48,255 bases of DNA from Streptomyces sp. UW30 (GTDB lineage: Bacteria; Actinomycetota; Actinomycetes; Streptomycetales; Streptomycetaceae). Numbering within the stretch: position 1 is the first letter of the stretch; each line of letters starts with the position of its first letter. The notes under the pieces are model-generated. The model worked only from the letters and a program-made list of their open reading frames with translations. It did no database searches and was not told the DNA's origin. The position numbers and the translations under genes were made by a program. Shown piece by piece: positions 32,605 through 41,444 of this stretch. The DNA is taken from positions 1,776,848 through 1,825,102 of the forward strand of contig NZ_RDBN01000037.1 of assembly GCF_008042075.1 (NCBI RefSeq), written 5' to 3'.

Positions 32605-33171
32605 ATGAGGCGTGTGCGGCAGGTGCTCGGTGGTCCGCTGGGCATCGGAGTGCTGGTGCTGGTGGTCGTCGCGGGCGGCTTCGGGCTGTACTGGTTCCAG
32701 CCGTGGAGGCTGTGGCAGGACAAGACCGTGGAGGAGGCCCTGCCCGGCACCGTGCGGACTTCCGGCCCGCCCGCCACGGCATCCCCCTCGGCCGGCGCGA
32801 CCTCTCCCGCGCCCGGACCGGTGACACTGGCCGGCGGTGAGCTGGTCAGCCATGAGCACGCGACGTCGGGCACGGTGAAACTCGTCCGGTTGGCCGACGG
32901 CTCCCATGTCGTACGACTGGAGAACCTCGACACCAGCAACGGGCCGGACCTGCGGGTGTGGCTGACGGACGCGCCGGTGAAGGAGGGGGTGGGCGGCTGG
33001 CGCGTCTTCGACGACGGCGCGTATGTCAGCCTCGGCAGGCTGAAGGGCAACAAGGGCAGCCAGAACTATGTCGTGCCGCAGGACGTCGACCTGTCGCGCT
33101 ACAGCAGCGTCAGCATCTGGTGCGACCGGTTCGACGTGTCCTTCGGGGCGGCGGAACTCGCCAAGGTGTGA
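32605..33171 (+). CDS. Membrane-anchored DM13 domain protein
   Basis: A 188-residue protein. The N-terminus has basic residues and one hydrophobic helix (about 9-30) ending at FQPWRLWQDK, thus a signal anchor. A Pro/Ser/Ala linker follows, and then a C-terminal DM13-like domain (about 75-188: GTVKLVRLADGSHVVRLENL, PDLRVWLTD, NYVVPQDVDLSRYSSVSIWC). DM13 domains are thought to have redox or electron-transfer roles with a conserved Cys, here in IWCDRF. GGAGG at 32590-32594 supports ATG 32605. Confidence 0.8.
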   Translation: MRRVRQVLGGPLGIGVLVLVVVAGGFGLYWFQPWRLWQDKTVEEALPGTVRTSGPPATASPSAGATSPAPGPVTLAGGELVSHEHATSGTVKLVRLADGSHVVRLENLDTSNGPDLRVWLTDAPVKEGVGGWRVFDDGAYVSLGRLKGNKGSQNYVVPQDVDLSRYSSVSIWCDRFDVSFGAAELAKV

Positions 33172-33177
33172 GGGCGC

Positions 33178-33567
33178 TCAGGACGAAGTCGGGAACAGGC
33201 AGAACTCGTTGCCCTCGGGGTCGGCCAGGACCCAGTGGTCCTCGTGCCGGGTCCGGACGGCCGCGCCGAGTGCGGTGAGCCGGCCGAGCTCGGTCTCCGC
33301 GTCCCGCGAGACCAGGTCCAGGTGCAGGCGGTTCTTGCCGCGCTTGGGCTCCGGGACGAGCTGACACCAAAGGCGCGGGCCGCCGTCGGCGGGTTCCACG
33401 AGCACGGTGGGGTCGTCCTCCGGGCCGGCGATCCCCCGGGCTCGCAGTCGGGCGAGCTCGGCGTCGTCGTACGGGGCGACGGCGTAACCGTCGAGGGCGG
33501 CGGCCCAGAAACGAGCGGTGGCGGCCGGACGGGCACAGTCGATGACGATGTCGTGGAGTCGTGCCAT
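33178..33567 (-). CDS. VOC family protein (glyoxalase/bleomycin-resistance fold)
   Basis: A 129-residue vicinal-oxygen-chelate protein of the PhnB/glyoxalase-like DUF of actinobacteria. Segments: IVIDCARPAATARFWAAALDG, RLWCQLVPEPKRGKNRLHLDL, and DHWVLADPEGNEFCLFP. The His/Glu metal residues are partly recognisable (HLDL, NEFC). A single module, so it probably dimerises. The substrate is unknown; resistance or dioxygenase-like activity is possible. ATG 33567 has no strong RBS. It is convergent with the DM13 gene, with 6 bp between. Confidence 0.85.
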   Translation of the reverse strand: MARLHDIVIDCARPAATARFWAAALDGYAVAPYDDAELARLRARGIAGPEDDPTVLVEPADGGPRLWCQLVPEPKRGKNRLHLDLVSRDAETELGRLTALGAAVRTRHEDHWVLADPEGNEFCLFPTSS

Positions 33568-33604
33568 CCGGCCATCATCCGCGGCGAGGGCGGGACGGAC
33601 AATG

Positions 33605-33623
33605 CGCCGCCCCGCGGGCGGCG
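33605..33623. terminator. Hairpin downstream of the second MFS gene
   Basis: CGCCGCCC (33605-33612) and GGGCGGCG (33616-33623) form an 8-bp stem with a tight CGC loop, 12 bp after the MFS stop on the minus strand. No U-tract follows. Confidence 0.45.
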
Positions 33624-33635
33624 TGCCCGCCAGGG

Positions 33636-34808
33636 TCAGTTCGGCGTCGCCCGCCGTGTCGCGACCCCGATGAGCGTGGCGATCGCCGCCAGTACGGCGA
33701 CGCTGGTCAGGGCCACCGGCAAGGAGAGCCAGTCCGCCATGAAGCCGATGGCGGGCGGGCCCAGGAGCATGCCGCCGTATCCGAAGGTGGACGCCATGGC
33801 GACGCCGCTCGGGCCCGCGAGGGTGCCCGCGCGTTCGACGGCCACCGGGAACAGGTTGGCCAGGCCGAGTCCGGTCACCGCGAAGCCGAGCAGCGCCGCC
33901 CACAGGGAGGGTGCGAGCGAGCCGAGCAGCATCCCGGCCGCCGCGGTGGCGCCGCCCGCGACGACGGTACGGCCGTGACCGAGCCGTTCGAGGAGGGCCG
34001 TACCGCTGAGCCGGCCGATGGTCATGGCCAGCGCGAAGCAGGAGTAGCCGACGGCGGCGACGCCCGGCGAGGCGTCGAGGTCCTGTTCCAGGTGCAGGGC
34101 GCCCCAGTCGGCCATGGCACCCTCGCCGTAGGCCGTGCACAGGGCGATCAGGCCGAAGACGAACACCAGGCCACGGGTTCTGCCGTGCAGACGGCGCGGG
34201 CTCCGGTCGCCCTCGCGCGTGGGGTCCGCGGCCGGGGTCGGTGGCTCATGGCGCAACAGCGTGCGGCCCGCCACCGCCGTGACCAGCAGCCCGATGACGG
34301 CGAGGCCCAGCAGATGCCGGGTGGGGGAGAGGGACGCGGCGACCAGTGCGCCGAGGCCCGCGCCGACCATGCCGCCCAGGCTGAAGGCCGCGTGGAAGCT
34401 GGGCATGATGGGCCGGCGCAGTGCGGTGACCAGGACCACGGCCGCGCTGTTGAAGGCGACGTTGATGCCGCCGTAGGCCGCGCCGAAGATCAGCAGGACG
34501 GCGCCGAGGGCCAGGACCGAGTGCGTCAGCGGGGGCAGGGCCACGCTGAGCGAGAGCAGGACCGCGCAGACCACGGTGACCTGATGGCTGCCGTAGCGGC
34601 GGCAGAGCCGGCCGGTCAGCGTCATGGTGAGGACGGCGCCGGCGGAGACGCCGAGCAGGGCCAGGCCCAGGTCGCTCGCGGAGGCGCCGGTCTGCTGCTT
34701 GATGGCGGGGATACGGACGACCCAGCCGGCGAAGAGGAAGCCGTCCAGGGCGAAGAAGGCGGTGATGGCCGTACGCAGACGGGTGAGATCGCTGCTGGTG
34801 CCCGGCAC
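33636..34808 (-). CDS. MFS transporter, YbjJ-like
   Basis: A 390-residue 12-helix major facilitator. The N-terminal helix carries LDGFLFAGWVVRIPAIKQQTG, typical of the YbjJ/FsR-like group, and GGINVAFNSAAVVL and PSFHAAFSLGGMVGAGLGAL follow. GRLCRRYGSH is motif A. The substrate is unknown. The frame opens at GTG 34844, but the first codons (CTA ATA AAC AAA) are unlike the rest of the gene and AT-rich, more like a promoter -10; GTG 34808 is therefore chosen, with limited confidence. A possible terminator lies downstream. Confidence 0.8.
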   Translation of the reverse strand: MPGTSSDLTRLRTAITAFFALDGFLFAGWVVRIPAIKQQTGASASDLGLALLGVSAGAVLTMTLTGRLCRRYGSHQVTVVCAVLLSLSVALPPLTHSVLALGAVLLIFGAAYGGINVAFNSAAVVLVTALRRPIMPSFHAAFSLGGMVGAGLGALVAASLSPTRHLLGLAVIGLLVTAVAGRTLLRHEPPTPAADPTREGDRSPRRLHGRTRGLVFVFGLIALCTAYGEGAMADWGALHLEQDLDASPGVAAVGYSCFALAMTIGRLSGTALLERLGHGRTVVAGGATAAAGMLLGSLAPSLWAALLGFAVTGLGLANLFPVAVERAGTLAGPSGVAMASTFGYGGMLLGPPAIGFMADWLSLPVALTSVAVLAAIATLIGVATRRATPN

Positions 34809-35020
34809 GACGTTGTGGATCCGGGTTTTGTTTATTAGCGGCACAAAGTCAGGCTAGGCGGGTGCGGGGCGAACGACAAGGGGACCTTCGGCGGCGGGCC
34901 GGTGCGCCGCCCGCTCGCCCGGTGGCCGGGAACGCCTCCGTCCCCTGACTGTCCCGGTGCCGTCCGAAGTGCCACTCTTGGGACAAGAGGTATCCGCCGA
35001 GGGAACTCGGGAGGGGCACG

Positions 35021-36496
35021 ATGGGACGTGACGTGCCGGCCCTGGTGTTCACGCGGGAGGATCGCCGCCGGTACCGGCAGAAGATGCACACCTGCCTCGA
35101 CGTGCTGGCGCAGATGCTGCGCGAGTCGACCTTCGAGAGCGAGCGGCCCAAGGTCGGGCTGGAGATCGAGCTCAATCTCGTGGACGACGACGGGCGGCCC
35201 GCGATGCGCAACACCGACGTCCTGCGGGCCATCGCCGATCCCGCCTGGTCGAGCGAGCTGGGCCGTTTCAACCTGGAGATCAACATCCCGCCGCGTGAGC
35301 TGACGACGGGCGGCCCCGGGGCGTGGGAGCTGGCCATCCGCGACGCGCTCAACCACGCCGAGGAGCGTGCCTCCGCCGTGGGTGCGCACCTGATCATGAT
35401 CGGCATCCTGCCGACGCTGGGGGAGACCGACGTCGGCGAGTCCGCCCTGTCCGGCGACCCCCGCTACCGGCTGCTCAACGAGCAGATCTTCGCGGCGCGG
35501 GGCGAGGACCTGCGGATCACGGTGGACGGCGTGGAGCGCCTGTCGACGTACGCCGACACCATCACTCCCGAGGCCGCCTGCACCAGCACCCAGTACCACC
35601 TCCAGGTCTCGCCGAGGGAGTTCGCCGACTACTGGAACGCGGCCCAGGCCGTCGCCGGCGTACAGATCGCCCTCGCGGCGAACTCGCCGTACCTCTTCGG
35701 CAAGGAGCTGTGGCGCGAGACCCGCATCCCCCTCTTCGAGCAGGCCACGGACACCCGTCCGGTGGAGATCAAGGCCCAGGGCGTACGGCCCCGGGTGTGG
35801 TTCGGAGAGCGCTGGATCACCAGCGTCTTCGACCTCTTCGAGGAGAACGTGCGCTACTTCCCGGCCCTGTTGCCGCTGTGCGACGACGAGGACCCGCAGG
35901 AGGCGCACGACCGCGGGAGCGCACCGCAGCTGGGCGAACTGACCCTGCACAACGGCACGATCTACCGCTGGAACCGCCCCGTCTACGCCGTCACCGACAG
36001 CGGCCCCCATCTGCGCATCGAGAACCGGGTCCTGCCCGCCGGCCCCACCGTGGCCGACACCATCGCCAACGGCGCCTTCTACTACGGCCTCACCCGCGCC
36101 CTGGTCGACGACGACCGGCCGGTCTGGACGCGGATGTCCTTCTCGGTCGCCGAGGAGAACCTCCACACGGCCGCCCGCGACGGGATCGACGCCCGCATGT
36201 ACTGGCCCGGCATGGGCGAAGTCCCGGTCACGGAACTGGTGTTGCGGCGCCTGCTGCCCCAGGCCCACCGGGGCCTGGAACTGGCCGGCATGGACGCGGC
36301 CTGGCGCGAGCCTCTGCTCGGCATCATCGAGCAGCGCTGCGTCACCGCCCGCAACGGCGCCCTGTGGCAGGCGGAGGCGGTCCACCACCTGGAGAAGGCC
36401 GGCTCCGACCGGGGCGAGGCACTGCGGCGCATGACCAGGACGTACATGGAGTACATGCATCTGAACGCCGCCGCGCACACCTGGCCGGTGGACTGA
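35021..36496 (+). CDS. Glutamate-cysteine ligase (GCS2) family protein
   Basis: A 491-residue carboxylate-amine ligase of the GCS2 type. LEIELNLVDDDG is the N-terminal metal/ATP Glu motif. FNLEINIPPREL, ACTSTQYHLQVSP, NSPYLFGKELWRETRIPLFEQ and LRIENRVLPAGPTVADTIANG follow in order. Family members join an amino acid to glutamate or make gamma-glutamyl bonds. The organism is expected to use mycothiol, not glutathione, so the real substrate is open. ATG 35021 follows GGAGGGGC. It ends directly at a hexanucleotide repeat tract. Confidence 0.82.
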   Translation: MGRDVPALVFTREDRRRYRQKMHTCLDVLAQMLRESTFESERPKVGLEIELNLVDDDGRPAMRNTDVLRAIADPAWSSELGRFNLEINIPPRELTTGGPGAWELAIRDALNHAEERASAVGAHLIMIGILPTLGETDVGESALSGDPRYRLLNEQIFAARGEDLRITVDGVERLSTYADTITPEAACTSTQYHLQVSPREFADYWNAAQAVAGVQIALAANSPYLFGKELWRETRIPLFEQATDTRPVEIKAQGVRPRVWFGERWITSVFDLFEENVRYFPALLPLCDDEDPQEAHDRGSAPQLGELTLHNGTIYRWNRPVYAVTDSGPHLRIENRVLPAGPTVADTIANGAFYYGLTRALVDDDRPVWTRMSFSVAEENLHTAARDGIDARMYWPGMGEVPVTELVLRRLLPQAHRGLELAGMDAAWREPLLGIIEQRCVTARNGALWQAEAVHHLEKAGSDRGEALRRMTRTYMEYMHLNAAAHTWPVD

Positions 36497-36538
<42 letters not shown>

Positions 36539-36683
36539 CCGAGCCAGAGGCGCGGTCGATTGCCGGAGTCGTGGTCGGGGCCAGGGGTGTTGCCCGCCCC
36601 GGGCCGTGACTCGGAGTCGAGGTCGCAGTGGGAGCCGCGAGGCGGAGCCGGGGCCGTGAGCCGGAGGCGGGGCGTGAGCCGGG

Positions 36684-37796
36684 TCACCGGGCCCCGGTGC
36701 CCCGCCATTCCTCGGCGGCCGTCAGTGGTACGGCGGCCGGCGGCTGCGTCGAAGTCGTCAGTTCGATGCGGCGGCCCTCGGCCGCGGAGCGCAGGAGTGC
36801 GGTCATCGTCTCCAGCACGTGCAGGGCGAGTTCGCCGTTCGCGCGGGGTGCCCGGCGCCCGTCGGCGGCGACGAAGTCGAGCAGACCGACGCCCCGGGCG
36901 CCGTCGACGTAGCCCGCGGAGGGCGGCAGCGTGCGCCACCGGGTGTCGCCGAGTGCGAAGAGCCGGACCTCGCCGTCGAAGCGGTTCGGATCGGGCACGG
37001 CGAGTGTGCCCCTCTCGCCGTGCACCTCGATCGGCGCGGCGGTCGTGGCCACGCCGTCGAAGCTCGTCGTGATCGTCGTCAGGGTCCCGCCGACGTGCTC
37101 CAGCACCCCGCTGACGTGCGTGTCGACCTCGACCGGAATCCGCTCGCCCGCGCGCGGACCGGAGCCGATGACGCGCTCGCCGCGCAGCCGGCCGGCCGCC
37201 CCGGTCACGGCACGCACCGGCCCCAGCAGATGGACCAGGGACGCGAGATAGTACGGCCCCATGTCCAGCAGGGGGCCGCCCCCGGCGGTGTAGTAGAAGT
37301 CCGGGTGCGGATGCCAGCGCTCGTGCCCCGGCGTGACCATCACCGCCGACGCGAACTGGGGACGTCCGATGCTCCCCGCCGCCACGGCCGCCCGCGCCGT
37401 CTGGATGCCGGTGCCCAGGACGGTGTCGGGTGCGCAGCCCACGGCGACGCCCGCCTTCGCCGCTGCCTCCAACACCGCCTGTGCGTCGCCGAGTTCGGCC
37501 GTCAGCGGCTTCTCCCCGTAGACGTTCTTCCCATGGCTGATCGCGCCCAGCGCGATCTCGGCGTGCGCCGCGGGGACGGTGAGGTTCAGCACCGTGTCCA
37601 CGTCCGGGCTGCTCAGCAACTCCTCGACGCTCATGGCCTCGACGCCGGGCACCTCCGCCGCGACCGCCGCCGAACGGGAGGCGTCGAGGTCGGCGACCGC
37701 CGTGACGCGGACCGTTGGGTGGCCGACCAGCGTGTCCAGGTAGGCGCGGGAGATCACGCCGAGTCCTACGACGCCGACGCGGTGCGCGTCGCCCAC
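36684..37796 (-). CDS. Gfo/Idh/MocA family oxidoreductase
   Basis: A 370-residue NAD(P)-dependent sugar or inositol dehydrogenase-like enzyme. Rossmann motif: VGVVGLGVISRAYL. The EKP motif with its catalytic Lys is in YGEKPLTAEL. The C-terminal substrate-binding domain includes GGGPLLDMGPYYLASLVHLLG and SFDGVATTAAPIEVHGERG. The start is GTG 37796, preceded by GAGAGGGGC; it overlaps the upstream ThuA gene by 31 bp, so the two are coupled. The pairing suggests a sugar or sugar-alcohol catabolic step. Confidence 0.88.
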   Translation of the reverse strand: MGDAHRVGVVGLGVISRAYLDTLVGHPTVRVTAVADLDASRSAAVAAEVPGVEAMSVEELLSSPDVDTVLNLTVPAAHAEIALGAISHGKNVYGEKPLTAELGDAQAVLEAAAKAGVAVGCAPDTVLGTGIQTARAAVAAGSIGRPQFASAVMVTPGHERWHPHPDFYYTAGGGPLLDMGPYYLASLVHLLGPVRAVTGAAGRLRGERVIGSGPRAGERIPVEVDTHVSGVLEHVGGTLTTITTSFDGVATTAAPIEVHGERGTLAVPDPNRFDGEVRLFALGDTRWRTLPPSAGYVDGARGVGLLDFVAADGRRAPRANGELALHVLETMTALLRSAAEGRRIELTTSTQPPAAVPLTAAEEWRGTGAR

Positions 37797-38476
37797 AGCA
37801 TGCCCCTCTCGATGACGGTGCGGACGGCGGGGTGTTCCAGTACGTCGAGGCTGTGCCCCGGCGTCGTCACCAGGACGCGTCCGGCGCCCCACCGGCGGGT
37901 CCAGACCGCGGGCGAGGTGACCGGGCGGTGCCAGGGCTGCCACGGCCGGGTGGGATGGGTCGTGGTGGCCAGCACGTCGATCAGGTCGTCGTGGAGCACC
38001 CAGTACTGCTCGGTGTGCAGCTCGAAGTCGTCGATGCCGGCGGTGACGGGGTGTTCGCGGCCGAGCTCGGTGATGTGCACGACGTGCGGCAGGTAGTTGT
38101 CCTCCTGACCGCCCCGGCGCTCGCACGGCTCCTTGCCCGGGTGGGTCGCGAACTGTCCGCCCACCAGATGGAGATAGTCGCAGGAGGCCCGGAACGAGTC
38201 CGCGATCCCGCCGTGCCAGCCGGTGAAGCCGGTCCCGGCCACGACCGCCGCGCTCAGCCCCGCCACCTGCTCGGCGCTGATCTGCGACATCGTCACGCAC
38301 TGCACGACGAGATCGGTGCCCGCCATCGCGTCGGCGTCGGCGTAGACGTCGGTGGACTCCTCGATCCTGACGGCGTATCCGTTGTCGCGCAGGAAGGGCA
38401 GGAACAGCTCCGTCGCCCGGACCGGCTGATGCCCCTCCCACCCGCCTCGGACCACCAGGGCGTTCTTCCGCGTCAT
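37766..38476 (-). CDS. ThuA domain-containing protein
   Basis: A 236-residue class-I-glutamine-amidotransferase-like fold protein of the ThuA (trehalose utilisation) family. Features: ALVVRGGWEGHQP near the N-terminus, GTGFTGWHGGIADSF as the nucleophile-elbow region, VGGQFATHPG, HPVTAGIDDFELHTEQYWVL, and GRVLVTTPGHSLDV. The catalytic mechanism of ThuA proteins is unsettled. It is the first gene of a two-gene operon with the Gfo/Idh/MocA oxidoreductase, an arrangement often seen in sugar-use loci. Confidence 0.88.
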   Translation of the reverse strand: MTRKNALVVRGGWEGHQPVRATELFLPFLRDNGYAVRIEESTDVYADADAMAGTDLVVQCVTMSQISAEQVAGLSAAVVAGTGFTGWHGGIADSFRASCDYLHLVGGQFATHPGKEPCERRGGQEDNYLPHVVHITELGREHPVTAGIDDFELHTEQYWVLHDDLIDVLATTTHPTRPWQPWHRPVTSPAVWTRRWGAGRVLVTTPGHSLDVLEHPAVRTVIERGMLWATRTASAS

Positions 38477-38585
38477 CTCGTCCCTTCACGGGGCGTGACA
38501 GCCCCCGTCGCCAACAGCTCCCTCACTATGCGCCGACCGCTCACGCAGGCGAAAGGCCGACGGGACGACGCGAAAGTTTCGCCCC

Positions 38586-38609
38586 GGGCGGGCCTTCGAA
38601 GGCCCCGCC
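38586..38609 (-). terminator. Hairpin at the 3' end of the carboxylase gene
   Basis: GGGCCTTCGAAGGCCC (38590-38605) is a perfect 16-bp palindrome, extended by GGCG/GCC pairs with one bulged base. It begins next to the carboxylase stop codon (38609-38611) and would end leftward transcription. A second small palindrome, GCGAAAGTTTCGC, follows at 38570-38582. Confidence 0.6.
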
Positions 38610-40165
38610 TACTGCGGTGGGTTGCCGTGCTTGCGGTACGGCAGATCGACGTGTTTCGTGCGCAGCATGGCCAGGGTGCGCACGAGGGTCTCGCGGGTCT
38701 CGGTGGGGTCGATGACGTCGTCGACGAGGCCGCGTTCGGCCGCGTAGTACGGGTGGATCAGCTCGGCGGCGTACTCCTTGACCAGCGCCGCCCGGACGGC
38801 CTCGGGATCGTCGGCCTCGGCGATCTGCCGACGGAAGACGACGTCGGCCGCGGCCTGTGCGCCCATCACGGCGATCTCGTTGGTCGGCCACGCGTAGGTC
38901 ACGTCGGAGCCGATGGACCCGGAGTCCATCACGATGTACGCCCCGCCGTAGGCCTTGCGCAGGACGACCGAGACACGCGGCACGGTGGCGTTGCAGTACG
39001 CGTACAGCAGCTTCGCGCCGTGCCGGACGATGCCGCCGTGCTCCTGGTCGACGCCGGGCAGGAACCCGGGTACGTCCACCAGCGTGACCAACGGGATGTT
39101 GAACGCGTCGCACATCTGGACGAAGCGGGCCGCCTTCTCGCTGGCCCGGGTGTCCAACACCCCGGCGAGCCGGGCGGGTTGGTTGGCGACGACGCCGACG
39201 ACCTGGCCGTCCAGGCGGGCCAGGCCCACGACGACATTGGCGGCCCAGCGCTCGTGCACCTCGAAGAACTCGCCGTCGTCGACCAGTTCCTCGATCACCG
39301 CGTGCATGTCGTAGGCGCGGTTGCCGTCGGCGGGGACCAGGTCGAGCAGCACTGTGCCGGGCCGGTCGGGAGGGTCGGTGGGCCGCACATCAGGAGGCTG
39401 CTCCCGGTTGTTGGACGGGAGCATCGACAGCAGGTACCGCACCTCCTCCAGGCACGTCTCCTCGTCGTCGTACGCGAAGTGGCACACGCCGCTCGTCCCG
39501 GCGTGCACGTCCGCGCCGCCCAGCCCGTCGTGGCCGATCTCCTCGCCGGTGACCGCCTTGACCACGTCCGGGCCGGTGACGAACACCTGGGAGGTGTCCC
39601 GCACCATGAACACGAAGTCCGTCAGGGCGGGGCTGTAGGCCGCGCCGCCCGCGCACGGGCCCAGCATCACGCTGATCTGCGGGATCACGCCGGACGCCCG
39701 GGTGTTGCGCAGGAAGATGCCGCCGTATCCGGCGAGCGCGGTGACGCCCTCCTGGATCCGGGCGCCGGCACCGTCGTTGAGCGAGACGAGCGGGGCTCCG
39801 GCGGCCAGCGCCATGTCCATCAGCTTGTGGATCTTCTGCGCGTGGGCCTCGCCGAGAGCGCCGCCGAAGATGCGGAAGTCATGGGCGTAGACGAAGACGG
39901 TACGGCCGTGGACGGTGCCCCAGCCGGTGATCACGCCGTCGGTGTGCGGGCGTTTGTTCTCCAGCCCGAATCCCTGCGCCCGGTGCCGCCGCAGTTGCTC
40001 CGTCTCGTGGAACGTCCCTGCGTCCAGCAGCAGTTCTATCCGTTGACGTGCCGTCAGCTTCCCCTTGGCGTGCTGGGCCGCGGTCGCCCGCTCGCTCGGT
40101 CCGCGCCGCACCCGCTCGCGCAACTCGTGTAATTCCGCGGTCCGGCCGCGGGAGTCTGCGTGCAT
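38609..40165 (-). CDS. Acyl-CoA carboxylase beta (carboxyltransferase) subunit
   Basis: A 518-residue carboxyltransferase that moves CO2 from biotin to acetyl-, propionyl- or a longer acyl-CoA. The N-terminal domain has AQHAKGKLTARQRIELLLD, SLNDGAGARIQEGV and GPCAGGAAYSPALTDF. The C-terminal domain has GVVANQPARLAGVLD, TLVDVPGFLPGVDQEHGG, RKAYGGAYIVM and IAVMGAQAAADVVF. Start ATG 40165 has GGGGGA 7 nt upstream; ATG 40222 with GGGGAG is the alternative. No epsilon subunit or biotin carboxylase gene is adjacent. It is divergent from the polyketide-like cluster and could provide an extender unit. Confidence 0.93.
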   Translation of the reverse strand: MHADSRGRTAELHELRERVRRGPSERATAAQHAKGKLTARQRIELLLDAGTFHETEQLRRHRAQGFGLENKRPHTDGVITGWGTVHGRTVFVYAHDFRIFGGALGEAHAQKIHKLMDMALAAGAPLVSLNDGAGARIQEGVTALAGYGGIFLRNTRASGVIPQISVMLGPCAGGAAYSPALTDFVFMVRDTSQVFVTGPDVVKAVTGEEIGHDGLGGADVHAGTSGVCHFAYDDEETCLEEVRYLLSMLPSNNREQPPDVRPTDPPDRPGTVLLDLVPADGNRAYDMHAVIEELVDDGEFFEVHERWAANVVVGLARLDGQVVGVVANQPARLAGVLDTRASEKAARFVQMCDAFNIPLVTLVDVPGFLPGVDQEHGGIVRHGAKLLYAYCNATVPRVSVVLRKAYGGAYIVMDSGSIGSDVTYAWPTNEIAVMGAQAAADVVFRRQIAEADDPEAVRAALVKEYAAELIHPYYAAERGLVDDVIDPTETRETLVRTLAMLRTKHVDLPYRKHGNPPQ

Positions 40166-40337
40166 GTGGTTCCCCCGTCCGCGGATGCCAACGGGCGGCC
40201 CGTCCGGCGCTGGTCCGTGCATCCGCTCCCCTCGACCCTAACTCGCCGTCAAAGTTTGCACATCCCTTGACTGGGAATGTAACTCTGTGCGAGCGTGGAA
40301 TCGCAGCAGATCGCCATGCCCCTGGGGAAGGACGCAC

Positions 40338-41444
40338 ATGTCGGACCACGGCCGCACGGACCCGGTTCTCGACTGCCCGGCCGACGAGACACCGGACGGC
40401 GAGGAACTCATCACCGCGGCGATGCGGTGGCACTTCAGCCCGGAGACCGGATCACCGTTCTGGCTCGAGCGGGCCGGGAAGCTCGACTTCGACCCGCTCA
40501 CGGACGTCAAGGGCTTCGCCGACCTGAAGCTGTTCCCCAACATCGTCAACGAACTGCGTGACGTGCGCGTGGAGGAACTGATCCCGCGCGGCCTCACGCT
40601 GCCGGACGACCTGTACGGCGTCTACGAGAGCGGCGGCACCACCGGCGCGCCCAAGCGGGTCGTCTGCACGCCCGACTGGATGGACCGCTGGCTCGCCTTC
40701 AGCCAGCGCCACCTCGACGCCCGCGGGTGTCCGCGAGGCGTCAACTGGCTGGCCCTGATGCCCGACGGCCCGCACATCTTCGGCGCCGCGCTGCGCGAGG
40801 GCGCCCGACGCAGCGGGGGCATCCTCTTCACGGTCGACATGGACCCGCGCTGGGTGAAGAAGGCCATCGCCGAGGGCCGCGCCGAGGACGCCGCACGCTA
40901 CGCCGACCACCTCGTCACGCAAGCCGGGTTCCTGCTGGAGACCCAGGACGTCGGCGTACTGATCACGACCCCGCCGCTGCTCCAGCGGCTCGCTCAGGAC
41001 GACCGGCTGGTCGCGCTGATCAACGAGAAGGTCCGTCACATCCAGTGGGGCGGCGCCCACATGGACGCCGACACCCGCCACCTGTTCCGCACCGAGGTCT
41101 TCCCGGGCATCCAGCTCCAGGGCGCCTACGGCAGCACGATGATCCTCGGCGGCTCCCTGGAGCGCATCGAGCCGACGGGCGAGGACAGGTGCGTCTTCGA
41201 CCCCTTCGCGCCGTACATCACCTTCTCCGTCATCGACCCCGAGACCGGCGACAACGTTCCGTACGGCGAGCGCGGTCAGGTCGTCATGAACCACGTCAGC
41301 AAGGCCATGCTGCTGCCCAACAACCTCGAACGCGACACAGCCGTGCGCATCCGGCCGCCCGAGGGGCAGATGGGCGACTCGGTCGCCGACGTCAGCCCGG
41401 TGGCCACCTTCGACGACCAGGCCGTCATCGAAGGGGTCTACTGA
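40338..41444 (+). CDS. EhpF/LuxE-like adenylating enzyme without C-terminal domain
   Basis: A 368-residue ANL-superfamily protein related to phenylacetate-CoA ligase, LuxE and the phenazine enzyme EhpF. YESGGTTGAPKRVV (96-109) is the ATP-phosphate loop; QLQGAYGSTMILGG and VFDPFAPYITFSVID match the later adenylate-binding motifs. The roughly 120-residue C-terminal lid found in acyl-CoA ligases is absent, as in LuxE and EhpF. It should adenylate a carboxylic acid. ATG 40338 is preceded by GGGGAAGG. The stop overlaps the next gene by 1 nt (TGATG), so it is coupled to the reductase. Assignment to EhpF rather than LuxE is from general resemblance. Confidence 0.75.
   Translation: MSDHGRTDPVLDCPADETPDGEELITAAMRWHFSPETGSPFWLERAGKLDFDPLTDVKGFADLKLFPNIVNELRDVRVEELIPRGLTLPDDLYGVYESGGTTGAPKRVVCTPDWMDRWLAFSQRHLDARGCPRGVNWLALMPDGPHIFGAALREGARRSGGILFTVDMDPRWVKKAIAEGRAEDAARYADHLVTQAGFLLETQDVGVLITTPPLLQRLAQDDRLVALINEKVRHIQWGGAHMDADTRHLFRTEVFPGIQLQGAYGSTMILGGSLERIEPTGEDRCVFDPFAPYITFSVIDPETGDNVPYGERGQVVMNHVSKAMLLPNNLERDTAVRIRPPEGQMGDSVADVSPVATFDDQAVIEGVY

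Noticed and set aside
37715-40132. 805-codon open frame antisense to ThuA and carboxylase genes
   Set aside because: It is a high-GC shadow frame with His/Arg/Gly/Val-rich composition and no domain; the minus-strand genes have clear motifs.
40166-40222. Earlier start for the carboxylase beta subunit
   Set aside because: ATG 40222 has a possible RBS, but the added Gly/Pro-rich residues look unlike family N-termini; kept only as an alternative.
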